Assembly (NCBI GenBank): GCA_032622095.1
Contig: CP136064.1
Location: 41,875,912-41,939,911 of the forward strand
Source of the DNA: Siphonodentalium dalli
Lineage: Eukaryota > Mollusca > Scaphopoda > Gadilida > Siphonodentaliidae
Direction: 5' to 3'
Length of the DNA: 64,000 bases
Shown: piece by piece, positions 45,512 to 58,000 of the stretch
How the letters are laid out: the number at the start of each line of letters is the position of its first letter
Numbering within the stretch: position 1 is the stretch's first letter
Notes under the pieces: generated by a model
Told to the model about the DNA's origin: nothing
What the model saw: the letters and a program-made list of their open reading frames with translations, nothing else
Database searches by the model: none
Translations under genes and position numbers: made by a program

Positions 45512-46358
45512 CAGTTTGACATAAAATATATAATATACTCTATATGGGCAATTAGCGGTTGGGGGTACCATTATAAAGATTAGGTGCCTTGACTGCCATG
45601 TGTTATTGTCTCACTGGTTTGTGTTATAATACAAGTACAAACATTTAGGTTTTTATCGGGTAATAAATTATAACTCCCCATATGGTGCTATCCACCGGCC
45701 TTTGCTCCTTACAAGCCTTCTTGTCACAGTACTCTCTCAGAAATCATTGTGTTAGCCCACAAACGGTATCTAATTTGTCCAAAGCTACAAAATAAATCCA
45801 CACCAAGATTTCCAAGATGAATTCAATACGAAATTATTTGAAGAGTAAATACGGAAACTACGCTTCATCACAGCTAGTACTTTGGCACTGCTTAAATGGC
45901 GAATCTGCCTGCTTTATCGAGGCCATCTTTCAGTTTATACATGCACTACTACTATGGATTAGGCTGGGAAAGCTGAGAATGTGAATATATAATTATGTAA
46001 GTGTAAACCTACATATCATGTTTTCATGGAAGACTGCTCCATTTGTACACACATGCTTATGAGAGTCAAAAATGATCTCCATACTATTTTGTACAACAGG
46101 TGAAAAACTAAAATACCATATTTTCCCTCAATGGGTTATTTAACGTAAATGCTGTTACAGATGCAACGAAATGCGATCTGGGGGGTTTAAATTCAGAAAA
46201 AATTCCCCACCGACGAGAAGGGCACCCCTCTCGAGCTCTCCCCATCTCCATGCAGCTGTCGTCGATGGCCTATGGCCATCGAATGTGGCCCCTCATATAC
46301 AAACTTCTTTCCTACGCCCCTGATACCCCCCAATAAATATAGCTTCCTACGCCCCTGG

Positions 46359-46598
46359 TTAAAGGTACTCAATCCGATCAGACGCTCCTAATTTACAATT
46401 TCTTTTGGCTTCGGGGGTAAACAAATTTTTTTATTTGAGTCGAGGAACCCACCCATCAAAGCTCAGAGTGATTAGATATCGATGTTTGAAGTTTGCGATT
46501 TATATTGTTTGTGGGACAGAACGTTTGTGGGACAGAACTTGCCGGTCAAACGAACGGTCTTGCAGATAAAGATGGATAACTCTAAAATCAAGTGGTTA
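46359..46598. mobile_element. TTAA element, family C, right remainder, truncated
   Basis: TTAA 46359-46362 then AGGTACTCAATCCGATCAGA. Its left border is shared with the hAT duplication, and its right half is lost at the element D insertion near 46599. Confidence 0.75.
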
Positions 46599-46599
46599 T

Positions 46600-47115
46600 T
46601 ATATAAGGATTAACTGTCATGTGGACTGTTTTTATGGAGATGTAACGGTGAGGTAAGTGGACATAACTTGTGTAAAACCCGAAGGGTTTTACATACAAGT
46701 TATGTCCACTTACCTCACCGTTACATCTCCATAAAAATAGTCCACATGACAGTTAATCCTTATATTTATATACATTTAGCGAAAAAGCCACTTTTGTAAA
46801 TATATTTAAATCGAAAAGTGTATCGTGACAAGATCAGCCCAAAATACCCAATAGCACCCTTGGCAAGAGTTAATAGGAACAATTTCTCTTCATGTTGAAA
46901 CCCGATGATGTATTTAGTCAATCATGTGCGAGTCAAAATGCGCCCAAAGCATTACGCGTTCGTCTTTCCAAACCTAATGACGTATCGATGGTGTTATTAG
47001 CTTGGAGTTATGAGGCGTTACGCATTCACCGAGAAATAACTGCAACTATCCACGTGGGCGCCGACCAATCAGAATGCCGGATTTAGTGATGACAACACTT
47101 AGTGTGTAAATATAT
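46600..47115 (-). mobile_element. Element D, inverted copy
   Basis: The hairpin (TAAGGATTAACTGTCATGTG with mirror, 46603-46765) is followed by AGCGAAAAAGCCACTTTTGT and ends CACTTAGTGTGTAAATATA. Collinear with 54883-55397. Confidence 0.8.
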
Positions 47116-47262
47116 TGTATTGAATTATTTTTCAGCCTATATCGCAGAAATTCCAATGATTGCCCATTGCAAAGGGCGTCCATGCTTCCGTCGCCCAAAG
47201 TGGTAGATAATGAAGAGCGTGTATGGTTGTGAATTGCTGTTGTCGTTTTTGACGTACCGGTA

Positions 47263-47696
47263 TGTGACCCGCCATATCAAATCCAGTCGTACGTCGGGAT
47301 TTTTTTTACCCTGTGCCAATGCATTCTCTTATATATGCGAGAAGAGAATGCATTGGCCTAACAATTTTTTATCATTTAAAAAAAAAAAAATGTTTCTTAC
47401 AATTTTTAGGACATAAAATAAAAAACATCTATTACCCTGCAGGGAGCCCCACACATATATAGAAGCATATATAAGAGTGTAGTCTGCTCATGTTTGTCTG
47501 AGGCTCTGTATGGGTGAAATTATAAAATTGTTCAAAAATACAAGAAAAAATTATTAAAATTGTAAAAAATTGTTAGGCCAATGCATTCTCTTATATATGC
47601 GAGGCGACCTATGGTCGACTCGCATATATAAGAGAATGCATTGGCACAGGGTAAAAAAAATCCCGACTTACGACTGGATTTGATATGGCGGGTCAC
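47263..47696 (+). mobile_element. Foldback element, family I (TGTGACCCGCC ends)
   Basis: Ends TGTGACCCGCCATATCAAAT and mirror. It holds a shortened palindrome (47316-47359) and a full one (47577-47645), plus a CCCTGCAGGGAGCC block. Reverse-oriented relative of 56007-56471. Confidence 0.85.
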
Positions 47697-47699
47697 GTA

Positions 47700-48360
47700 T
47701 TAATTACTCACAGATCCTTACGATGTTATTCGCTACAACGGGCAATCTGTTTTAAAAGTTATAGCCCCTGGCTAGTAAGCATGGTTAAGGAAATTCTGAA
47801 TTAGTTTGTGCCAAATCGGACCGTGGAATTTCAGTGTCGTATATTCAAAGAATTCACACATTTTAACATGTAGCTTCATTTCTGGCAAAATGGCCGAAGC
47901 GAGCGAAAATGCACCAAAGCATAATACACGTACACGAGGAACTGACCCAAAACATAGCATGTTGACTGTTACGATCATATATGCTAGTTTATTTTTTAAA
48001 ACAAGTTGATACCGTATTTGTTCCGAAATACTCAGTAACTTTCTATAACAATCTGAGCAAAGTTGCCAGCCGGAGGTTCGTGAAATACAACAAGTCCATA
48101 TACAACTTGGAGAATCATTCGACTGAGAACTTTGGTCAGAATGTTAGAGCAAACTGCAACTGTGAGTTTCGACACAAATGAGATATCAGCTTGTTTGAAA
48201 AATAGTAGAGCATATTATCATAGCTGCCGAAATACTATGTAATATGTCATATCCTGGTACGTTACCCTTTTCCTCATTTCTGGTCGTGTTTCGATCGTTG
48301 AGCTCGGCCATTTTGAATGTGCGATACTCATCAACTCGAAACCAAGTGATTCCCCACCGT
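47700..48360. other. Upstream region of the light-chain gene, nothing certain
   Basis: Two short plus-strand frames (47889-48009 and 47981-48181) have no family match. Possible regulatory DNA. Confidence 0.3.
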
Positions 48361-48362
48361 GA

Positions 48363-48574
48363 ATATGCACTCTAATTAATCGACCTCTTAACCACAGCAG
48401 AATTATGGATAACTTTTCAGGATTTAGTCGGAAATATGGCTTGTTGCCATTCAACGGAAAGCTCTCGCCGAGAACTTTCCGATGAATGGCAACAAGCCAT
48501 ATTTCCGACTAAATCCTGAAAAGTTACCCATAATTCTGCTGTGGTTAAGAGGTCGATTAATTAGAGCATTACTG
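48363..48574. mobile_element. Mariner-type foldback about 430 bp upstream of the ELC promoter
   Basis: Left end eroded (ATGCACTCTAATTAATCGAC), right end AGAGCATTACTG. Full ~95-bp arms. Confidence 0.85.
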
Positions 48575-48972
48575 TGTATATATATATATTATGAGAATGC
48601 AACTGGCACATGTCGGCTTCGCGTGTGGGTCGGGTGGAGAGGATGATGAGGATGGGGGCATGGTATATAATCGAATCAACATCATGACGGAGCTAATGAG
48701 CAACGTTCGTCTAACCACCAGGGACGCCGCTCAGATGTATAACAGAAACACCGAATCACGTAGAGAGTTAAGCTGGACTGACGTAATATTTGTAATATAC
48801 ATATCGTATTCGCAGAGTGTTAAGAGATATTCTTGTGGCCAGATTATATGCACAGTGACTGATCGGCCACAGCTTTGTATTAATTACGCCTTATTACCAT
48901 AATCAGATTTGAGCCTTTCGTTTACTAGACCATGCAGACATACCCCTACCCGTGAACAGAATCTTTGGAATG

Positions 48973-49002
48973 TATATAAGCTACACTGGTTCGGACCGAT
49001 CA
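48973..49002 (+). promoter_or_regulatory. Core promoter of the myosin essential light chain gene
   Basis: TATATAAG at 48973-48980 lies 29 bp before an initiator-like TCAGT whose A is at 49002, which is ideal TATA-initiator spacing. GGAATG at 48967-48972 abuts the TATA box and reads as an M-CAT (TEAD) site on the other strand. E-box-like CAGATG lies near 48733. The 5' UTR from 49002 to 49077 holds no upstream ATG, and ACTATATAGG at 49051 is one base off a CArG box. Motif functions are inferred from the muscle identity of the gene. Confidence 0.6.
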
Positions 49003-49080
49003 GTACAACCCTCATAGTTCTACGCAATCGGGATACATACAGCAGCTTCCACTATATAGGAATCATATTCAGCGAAAATG
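49002..49080 (+). CDS. ELC: ELC exon 1: 5' UTR and the ATG codon only
   Basis: The exon runs from the predicted start site to the donor AAAATG/GTGAGT, so only the initiator methionine (49078-49080) is coded here. After splicing the context is GAAAATGT, with A at -3. Splitting the gene right after ATG is a common layout in EF-hand genes. The link to exon 2 rests on phase, strand and the promoter, not on sequence identity. A further upstream exon cannot be excluded. Confidence 0.78.
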
Positions 49081-52000
49081 GTGAGTTTGAAACCATTCTA
49101 TGTTGTGTTGGTCGACTTCGTGTGCAAGAATCCAGTTTGGTTTAGGCTCCTATGCAAGCCTTGAAATAGGGTGTCTGTCATTTGCAGAATGAGGTTCCCA
49201 GATGGTGAATTTAGTGATGCTACCCCGCATATCGGGCTAGCATCACCAAATTCACCCTCTGGGAACCTCATTCCACTGAGGTGTAAGCAGAATGAGGTCC
49301 CCAGAGTGTGCCTTTAGTGATGCTACCCCGCATAGCGGGCTAGCATCACCAAATTCACCCTCTGGGAACCTCATTATGCTGAGGTGTAAGCAGACTGAGG
49401 TCCCCAGAGGGTGAATTTGGTGATGCTAGCCCACTATGCGGGGTAGCATCACTAAATTCACCCTTTGGGGACCTCATTCTGCAAATGACAGACACCCTAT
49501 TTCAAGGCTTGCTTCTATGTGGAAAAAAAAACAGTTGGCATTGTTATCGCTTCATGGAAATCTATACCACCTGCACATGAAAACACTTAAAGGGACACTG
49601 TACACTAAATCCGGCAACTGATGGGACCATCTCCTTTTATACTCAACAGAATATATGTAACAAATGAATGAATTTGAGCCACGGATTAGTGAAAATAGAC
49701 TCATATCCTCTCTGAACGATGCAAACAACATGGTAATTATAATGGAAATGAGTGTATGACTCGAGTAATAAACTCATTTGTTTTCCATTATAATTACCAT
49801 GTTGCTTGCATCGTTCATAGAGCACATTAGTGTATTTTGCACTAATCCATGGATCAATTGCATTTATTTGTTGCATATATTATGTTGGGTATAACAGGAG
49901 ATGGTCCTATACAAATGACCGGATTTAGTGTACAGTATATATACCTATAATTATCGTATTATTGCGGATTTTTTCTATCCAGTTGTCTGATTGTCAGGTG
50001 TCAGACCGATTTTCCGAAGACCTATAATTACTACGAAGGCCCACAACTCCGAATACCCGATTCTCCGACGGCCCACAACTCCGAAGACCCGATTCTCCGA
50101 CGGCCCACAACTCCGAAGACCCGATTCTCCGACGGCCCATAACTCCGATTCTCCGATTCTCCGAAAGCCCATAACTCCGAAGGGCCGATTCTCCGAAGAC
50201 CTATAACTCCGAAGACCTATAACTCCGAAGGGCCGATTCTCCGACGGCACATAACTCCGAAGGTCCGATTCTCCGAAGGTCCGATTCTCCGAAGATTTTG
50301 TTTTATCGGGGTATTATCGTTTACTAAATAGTGTACAGTCCAGTGGCGAAGCCAAGGGGTCCCAAAATTCCCACTGCCCCCATTAAACCTCTACTTGCTA
50401 TTTCAGACAATATGGGCCCCTACCAAAACATGTCCAATGTCATGTAAACGCCCGGAAATCGTTCATGGGGCATCAAAATATTCAAACTTTTCCTACTGCC
50501 CCCACCTAAATGGGAATCCTGGCCCGCCACTGACTATACACCAGATACTATAACGTTATGTTGGCCCATGAGATGCCAGAGTAAAATGTACAGGGTGAAC
50601 GGGGAAGAACTTGTCGCCCCGGTGCATGTTAGGCTACTCTGACATTCTTGCAGCGTTTCGTTATAATATACCCGGTGCACACCAGTGGCGGAGCCAGGGT
50701 CCCCATTTAGGGGTGCACATTAATTAGCATATATGTGGGGGGTATGTGGGGGATATATCATGCATATGATATGCCGAAAGCATATCACGAAGGCCTGATT
50801 TGGGGAGCGCATACATGGGAGGGGTCGCCCCCAATCGTTGGTCCGGGGGCCCCCCTGGGCAGGAACACTGTGAATATTTGAATGCCAAGGAGGGATTTCC
50901 TGACGTTTACATGACATTTGACATGTTTTTTGGGGGCGGTCTTCCCTAGGGCCCCATTGTGGGTCCCAGTATGTCCTAATTAGGAGATAGTAAGTCCTAA
51001 TTAGGAGATAGTAAGTCCTAATTAGGAGATAGTAAGTCCTAATTAGGAGATAGTATCTCCTAATTAGGACTTAGTATCTCCTAATTAGGAGATAGTATCT
51101 CCTAATTAGGAGATAGTATCTCCTAATTGGGACTTAGTATCTCCTAATTAGGAGATAGTATCTCCTAATTAGGAGATAGCATCTCCTAATTAGGACTTAG
51201 TATCTCCTAATTAGGAGATATTATCTCCTAATTAGGACTTAGTATCTCCTAATTAGTACTTAGTATCTCCTAATTAGGAGATACTATCTCCTAATTAGGA
51301 CTTAGTATCTCCTAATTAGGAGATAGTATCTCCTAATTAGGACTTAGTATCTCCTAATTAGGAGATATTATCTCCTAATTAGGAGATAATATAGATATAA
51401 AGAACTCAACACCAGTTAGCGGTCATTTTCATTCCCATTCATCTCTCAGAGTCGCCGCCCAGAGAAAGGACATGCCCTCTTTGAGTGACGGTTGATTTTT
51501 CTGTCGGGCTTGGCTGGACATGGATAGCTTAAAGGGGACTGTACACTAAATCCGACAATTTGTGTGACCATCTCCGTTTATACTCAACAGAGTTTATGCA
51601 ATAAATGAATGAATTTGAGACATCTATTAGTGCAAAATACACTCGTGTGCTCTATGAACGAATAAAATAACATGGTAATTTTTATAATGAACATTTATTT
51701 ATGACTCCAGCCGTTTATTAATTTCCATTATAATTACCATGTTGTTTGCATCATTCGTAGAACACACGAGTGTACGCTAATCAATCGCTCAAATTCATTC
51801 ATTCATATATATTATGTTGAGTATAAAAGGAGATGGTCTCATAAATAGCTGGATTTAGTGTACAGTACCCTTTAATCCCCAGCCATGTCTCGTACGAGGT
51901 GAACTCTTTCCATGCAGTCGGTGCATTGTGTCCATGGACCAATCGTGACCATACGTACAAATGCAGGCTGACTTGAAGTGGTTTTGCAGTAACAGGTCAC

Positions 52001-55000
52001 ACCAGTATCAACAGTTACTGGAAGTGGCCTGATAGGGTATGATATACCTCTGGTAGGGCCAACAGGAAACCACCCTCAGGGAGGCATCAAGACCACTCGA
52101 GGGAAGAAGAAAAAGAACAAGTGAAACACAGAAACAGTATACAGAATTAGGGGGGAAAGCGAAAAAGAAGAAGTAAAAAAAGTTTAGCTCATTTTCCCAT
52201 CATTTTTCATTGTTTTATCACCATTAATAACACCCAACATCATTCCTAAGTGGGTCGTGGGGGAGGACATACTGCCCTTCCAAATCCTCCCGGGCCCCAA
52301 TCCCAAATTCCCAATAAACGGTTCGCGGTCATTTAGACCCACTCACATACTTATTGTATTCATTCGTTTGCAATGGATGAAGCATTGCAACTCTACTTCA
52401 ATTTGGGGCTGAGTTATAAATACATCGTCCAATGTTTGTCTAATTTACACGGAATTTGCACATATCTCTACGTACTATTAAGCGTAAACTGAAAATGAAA
52501 TGAAATTATTTTGGCATATAAACAGGTGTCATCAAATTATCTCTGGATAGTCACTGGTATGTACATATACTCTATGTCGTGGATTAACTATATGATACAC
52601 ATATCTGGCCCTATAACATAACATCGGCGGATTGGGGTATGGGGTGGCTAACTCCGGGATTCTCGAAAGGGCCCATGGGCCCTTTCCCTAACCCCTCATT
52701 TTAAGCCTTTAATTTTGAAAACAAGGGCGAAAGGCATGATAACGAACGGAGCGATGCGACCGTCAGCCGAGTGATCCGGAGATGAATCTGACCACGAACA
52801 TGTTGAGTTCTGTATATGTGTGTTATCTCCTAATTAGGAGATAATATCTCCTAATTAGGAGATACTAAGTCCTAATTAGGAGATACTATCTCCTAATTAG
52901 GAGATACTAAGTCCTAATTAGGAGATACTATCTCCTAATTAGGAGATACTATCTCCTAATTAGGACTTACTATCTCCTAATTAGGAGTTACTATCTCCTA
53001 ATTAGGACTTACTATCTCCTAATTAGGACTTACTATCTCCTAATTAGGACTTACTATCTCCTAATTAGGACTTACTATCTCCTAATTAGGACTTACTATC
53101 TCCTAATTAGGACATAGCTATCTCCTAATTAGGAGTTACTATCTCCTAATTAGGACTTACTATCTCCTAATTAGGACATACTGGGACCCAAATTTTTATT
53201 TTTATGTGGCACCAATACGCTTCCATACCATTGACCCCGCCACTGGACTGTACACTATTTAATAAGCGATAAAACATGATCTTCGGAGAATCGGAACTTC
53301 GGAGAATCGGACCTTCGGAGAATCGGCCCTTCGGAGTTATAGACCTTCGGAGTTATGGGCGTTCGGAGTTATAGGCCTTCGGAGTTATGGGCTTTCGGAG
53401 TTATGGGTCTTCGGAGTTATGGGATTTCGGAGAATCGGGACTTCGGAGTTATGGGCTTTCGGAGAATCGGGGCGTCGGAGAATATGACCTTCGGAGAATC
53501 GGACCTTCGGAGTTATGGGTCTTCGGAAAAACGCTACGTAACCGGTTGTCATGTGATTAATGGTTCTTATTGCGTCATATTATTTTTCGCTAGGTATTTT
53601 TGTATGATGACAAGAACTAAATGGTAGAATCCAGTCATTAAAGGTACTCAACCCGATAAAACTCCTCTCAATTACTATTTCAATGGCTTCGGGGGTAAAA
53701 AAAATTTGATTCGAGTCGAGGAAGTCACCCATCAAAGCTCAGATTTGTTAGATATCGATTTTAGAAATCTATTATTTTTCATTATCGGGAATTCTTACTG
53801 GCCCAGTACGTAGTCAATTATTACCACTTGATTATAGAGTTATCCATCCTTGTCTGTTTGAATAGAATTTTGGCGTAAAATCTCGAGCATGCTACCAAAT
53901 TGACGGCAGTTATAAGTACTCATCTCGAGAACATAAGAATTTTCAAAAATCAATATCAAATAACTCTGAGCTTTGTTTGATGGGTTCCTCGACTCGAATC
54001 AAATATTTTTTACCCCCAAAGCCAAAGCAATAGTAATATAGGACCCTCTGATCGGATTATTGTTGTTGGAATCTGTTGAGATGGGGACCCTCTTTACGGG
54101 TTGAGTACCTTGTTAATATTTTAATTTCAATCAAATATTTTAATTTTATCGTTCAATTTTATTCTAAAGAATGTATTAATATACAGTTTTGAGAATTAAC
54201 ACAAGTCAAACAAGAGCTAGACAATACAAACTAAACAGCTAAATTGAAATAATAAAAAACAGAAATATGACCCTTTTTACCTTCCATATGTTCGGACTAT
54301 AATAATCTTTTACTTTACTTACCTATACGGTATTTACATCAGGGTTTTTTTATTTAGCCAACCACACAGTTGGTAATCATAACATTCGAAAGAGCCTTCT
54401 GTATACAACACAAGATCCCTTGAAATAGAAAATGACTGATTCCACTCTATATATTTGACTATATTCAATAAGTTATGAAATAATAATATCAATGGCTATT
54501 TTCTCACTGTATATAGTCAAGCGGTCAAGTACATATACGATGGCACCATACCATTATACCGGGGTCGAAATTAGCTATGGTATATATGCTGATATACAGA
54601 TGATCAATGGACTCCAGGCAATGCAGTAATAACATTTTTTTGAATTACAAACATATATAGATATCAGGTACAACAGTATTAGAGACCTTTCGCAAAACCA
54701 CGAATACAATTACGGATATGGAAATATCCTGCCAGTATATACAGCCAACATTCTATCTTTACTCACGGGAGTTCTTATGTGAGACGAAGTTTACCCAATG
54801 CAGTTTAGTTATCTGAAGATGTGTCAAGAATGTGCCACCGGTCCTGCTTGGGGACGCTCTGACATTATACGTGTAGTGTGTTATATAAGGATTAACTGTC
54901 ATGTGGACTGTTTTTATGGAGATGTAACCGTGAGGTAAGTGGACATAACTTGTGTAAAACCCGAAGGGTTTTACATACAAGTTATGACCACTTACCTCAC

Positions 55001-58000
55001 GGTTACATCTCCATAAAAATAGTCCACATGACAGTTAATCCTTATATTTATATACATTTAGCGAAAAAGCCACTTTTGTAAATGTATTAAATCGAAAAGT
55101 GTATCGTGACAAAAACAGCCCAAAATACCCAATAGCACCCTTGGCAAAAGTTAATAGGAACAATTTCTCTTCATATTGAAACCCGATGATGTATTAAGTC
55201 AATACTGCGCGAGTCCAAATGCGCCCAACACATTACGCGTTCGTCTTTCCAAACCCAATGACGTATCGATGGTGTTATGAGCTTGGTGTTATTGAGCCGT
55301 TGCGCATTCACCGAGAAATAACTGCAACTAGCCACGTGGGCGCCGACCAATCAGAATGCTGGATTTAGTGATGACAACACTTAGTATGTAAATATAAAGG
55401 ATAAGAACATGGGATCTGAACATTACTTTTTCCATCAAATATATGTGTAACTGAATTTTGTGGGGTATATATGCCGTCTCACCAATTAGCCATCGCAGGT
55501 AAATTGTGATGGTGTCAACCACCGACCTAATATGGGTTCATATACCGTCACTATATATCGAAGCTGATTGGCTAATTGCAAGAGCTGACATAATAATGAT
55601 TGTATATGGGGCCACTGACCTAATATGGGTTCATATGCCGTCACTATTTATCGACGCTGATTGACTAATCGCAAGAGCTGACATAATAAAATAGAATCCG
55701 GGTGCGTCATGATCATGATAACTGTGACGTCATTTGTGAATATCCGTCAGTTAATTTGTTTACGTCTTGTACATGGAAATTTGTAATTTAGTTTATGGCT
55801 GGGGCCAAAAAGTAGCCGCATATATAAAGTAAATTTATATTAAATTATTAAATTTAATTTTAAGATAACCTGTTAACCTGAACGATACAGAAGATATCTT
55901 CGACTCAAACTAATTATTGTTCTATATATTTTTCGATATTAGATCGTTGTTATTATCGGGAATTTATTGAAATTGGGGTACAGTCTCCCTTTAAGAAAGA
56001 CATATATGTGACCCGCCATATCAAATCCAGTCGTAAGTCGGGATTTTTTTTACCCTGTGCCAATGCATTCTCTTATATATGCGAGTCGACCATAGGTCGC
56101 CTCGCATATATAAGAGAATGCATTGACCTAACATTTTTTTTTACAATTTTAATACTTTTTTCTTGCATTCTTTAACAATTTTATAATGTCACCATACAGA
56201 GCCCCAGACAAACATGAGCAGACGACACTCTTCTATATGCTTCTATATATGTGTGGGGCTCCCTGCAGGGTAATGGAAGTTTTTTTTTTATTATATGTCC
56301 TAAAAAAATTAAGAAACATTTATTTAAAAAAAAAGATAAAATATTGTTAGGCCAATGCATTCTCTTATATATGCGAGGCGACCTATGGTCGACTCGCATA
56401 TATAAGAGAATGCATTGGCACAGGGTAAAAAAAAATCCCGACTTACGACTGGATTTGATATGGCGGGTCACATATTTGAAATGAGCAGTCACCATTTCAT
56501 AACATATGAAATGTTCACGGTCGAAGATGAGTAACTCTAAATACAGTTGTGGTATTGGATACAAGCAACGAAATCAATAATATTACGCTTCTTGGCATTT
56601 AAATGTTTATGGAAAGTATATATGATTTTTATATGAATGTTGACAGGTTGTCCGTCGGGTCCATAAGTTGAGGAAGGGGTGTGGGCTTTTTAAGTTCCCG
56701 ATTATTTTAATCTGTGAGGTATAGTTTCGAGCTCAGAATTTGAAGGGGAAAAAAAAGAAGTAAACAATTCTACAATTAAGCCTTTTTCATCGCTCCTAAA
56801 GACAAATTGTCATCTATCTATACTATTAAAACTCAATTTTGTTTGTTATAATTAATCATATACCCAAAATGGTTGGACCCTGTTGCTGGAAATTGGTATA
56901 TATGGGTAAATGTACCCGGGGAGTACCATTTGATAGATGCCTTGGCCCTAAAGGGAAACTTAAAAATTATATTTTCACATCTATGAACAATAAAGAGCGT
57001 TCATTATCCGATTAAACGATATGTAGGACAATTAGTACACATGGGTCACATGACCAGGAAAAATATCATGGGATAGGCGCCTTTGACCTCAGATGACTTG
57101 GGTGGGGGCAAATAAATTATATAAATTAACATAGATGACCAACGAAGAGCGTATATTATCAGCTCAGAAGAGATGTGGGGAAATGGACATACATATAGGT
57201 AATTATATACGGGGAGTGTCCTTAGATAGGTGCCGTTGCATGACATCAGAAGACACAAAGAGGCACCTTTTAATTAGTAGTAAAGAGCGTTTATTATCAA
57301 CTTAAACGATAGAGGTAACTTTATCCGGAGAGTGTCATGTTTAACCCGTCGTCGATGGGACTTTAAAAAGTTAAAATACATTCGCGGTGTGTACAGCTGA
57401 AAAATCATACATAGTTTGTAAAATTATGTATTACCAACAACATGAACAAACAGACGAAATTTGTTCTTACTTTCGTTATCAATACATCCAGTCACGCCCT
57501 GCATGTGAACGATATTCCGCACATTTTAAAACAATTATTTGTAAATATATATAGAAGTGTATGAGTAATATATGTTTTCCGCTGCGAATTTAAGATAATT
57601 CTAAATAAAAGTTCGCAGACCACGTGTCCCCCCGAAAAGGTGGCTTTTTTAGTAAATATAGCTTTTGACTCTGTCAAAATTTATCGGACCGTGACCAAAT
57701 TCAAACTTGGCATTTGTCTTCTGAAATTTGAACCGCGTACAAAATATCAAGAGATTCAGTTGAACTAAAAAACAATCAGATAACTAAAAGTAAAGTTATC
57801 ATCAGGAAACAATAATAATTGGCAAATTTTAAGTCATCAAGAACCATAACTCCGATAAAATGTGCGGACCGAACCCATATTCGAACTTGATAACCTCACG
57901 TACCAAAGTTGGCTCAGATCCGATCACACAAACTAGAGTTAGCCGGAAACCTCAGAACGACAAAATCCTAAGACGAAAAGGGGTCATATATATGGGCGAA

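Larger units (their letters stand above)
44710..46357 (+). mobile_element. 1.65-kb hAT-type element carrying a GC-rich hairpin cargo
   Basis: Ends are CAGGGGCGTAGGAA and TTCCTACGCCCCTG. A perfect 8-bp duplication GTTAAAGG lies at 44702-44709 and 46358-46365. A second copy of the right end sits at 46309-46322. It contains G- and C-runs at 44724-44762, the GC-rich segment 44843-45498 and no transposase frame. Confidence 0.9.
50005..53529. mobile_element. 3.5-kb foldback element built from mirrored tandem arrays
   Basis: Outer arrays of CCGAAGACC/CCGATTCTCCGA words (50005-50297, inverted at 53281-53529). Then a stem with TAGTGTACAGTCCAGTGGCG (inverted at 53240-53262) and inner arrays of TCCTAATTAGGA (50971-51388 and 52823-53179), each bordered by GGGTCCCAGTATGTCC and its mirror. 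The centre ends in AGAACTCAACA and TGTTGAGTTCT. No transposase frame seen. Confidence 0.75.

Noticed and set aside
47889-48181. Short frames with a good ATG context (MAEASENAP...) upstream of ELC
   Set aside because: 39 and 66 codons, no motif, no splice signals linking them.
48591-48902. 103-codon plus-strand frame just upstream of the ELC promoter
   Set aside because: No family motif, no ribosome-start or splice support, and it ends at the promoter. Kept as possible regulatory DNA.
50971-53179. CRISPR-like appearance of the regular 21-bp arrays
   Set aside because: No unique spacers, palindromic unit, mirrored arrays and a eukaryotic gene context.
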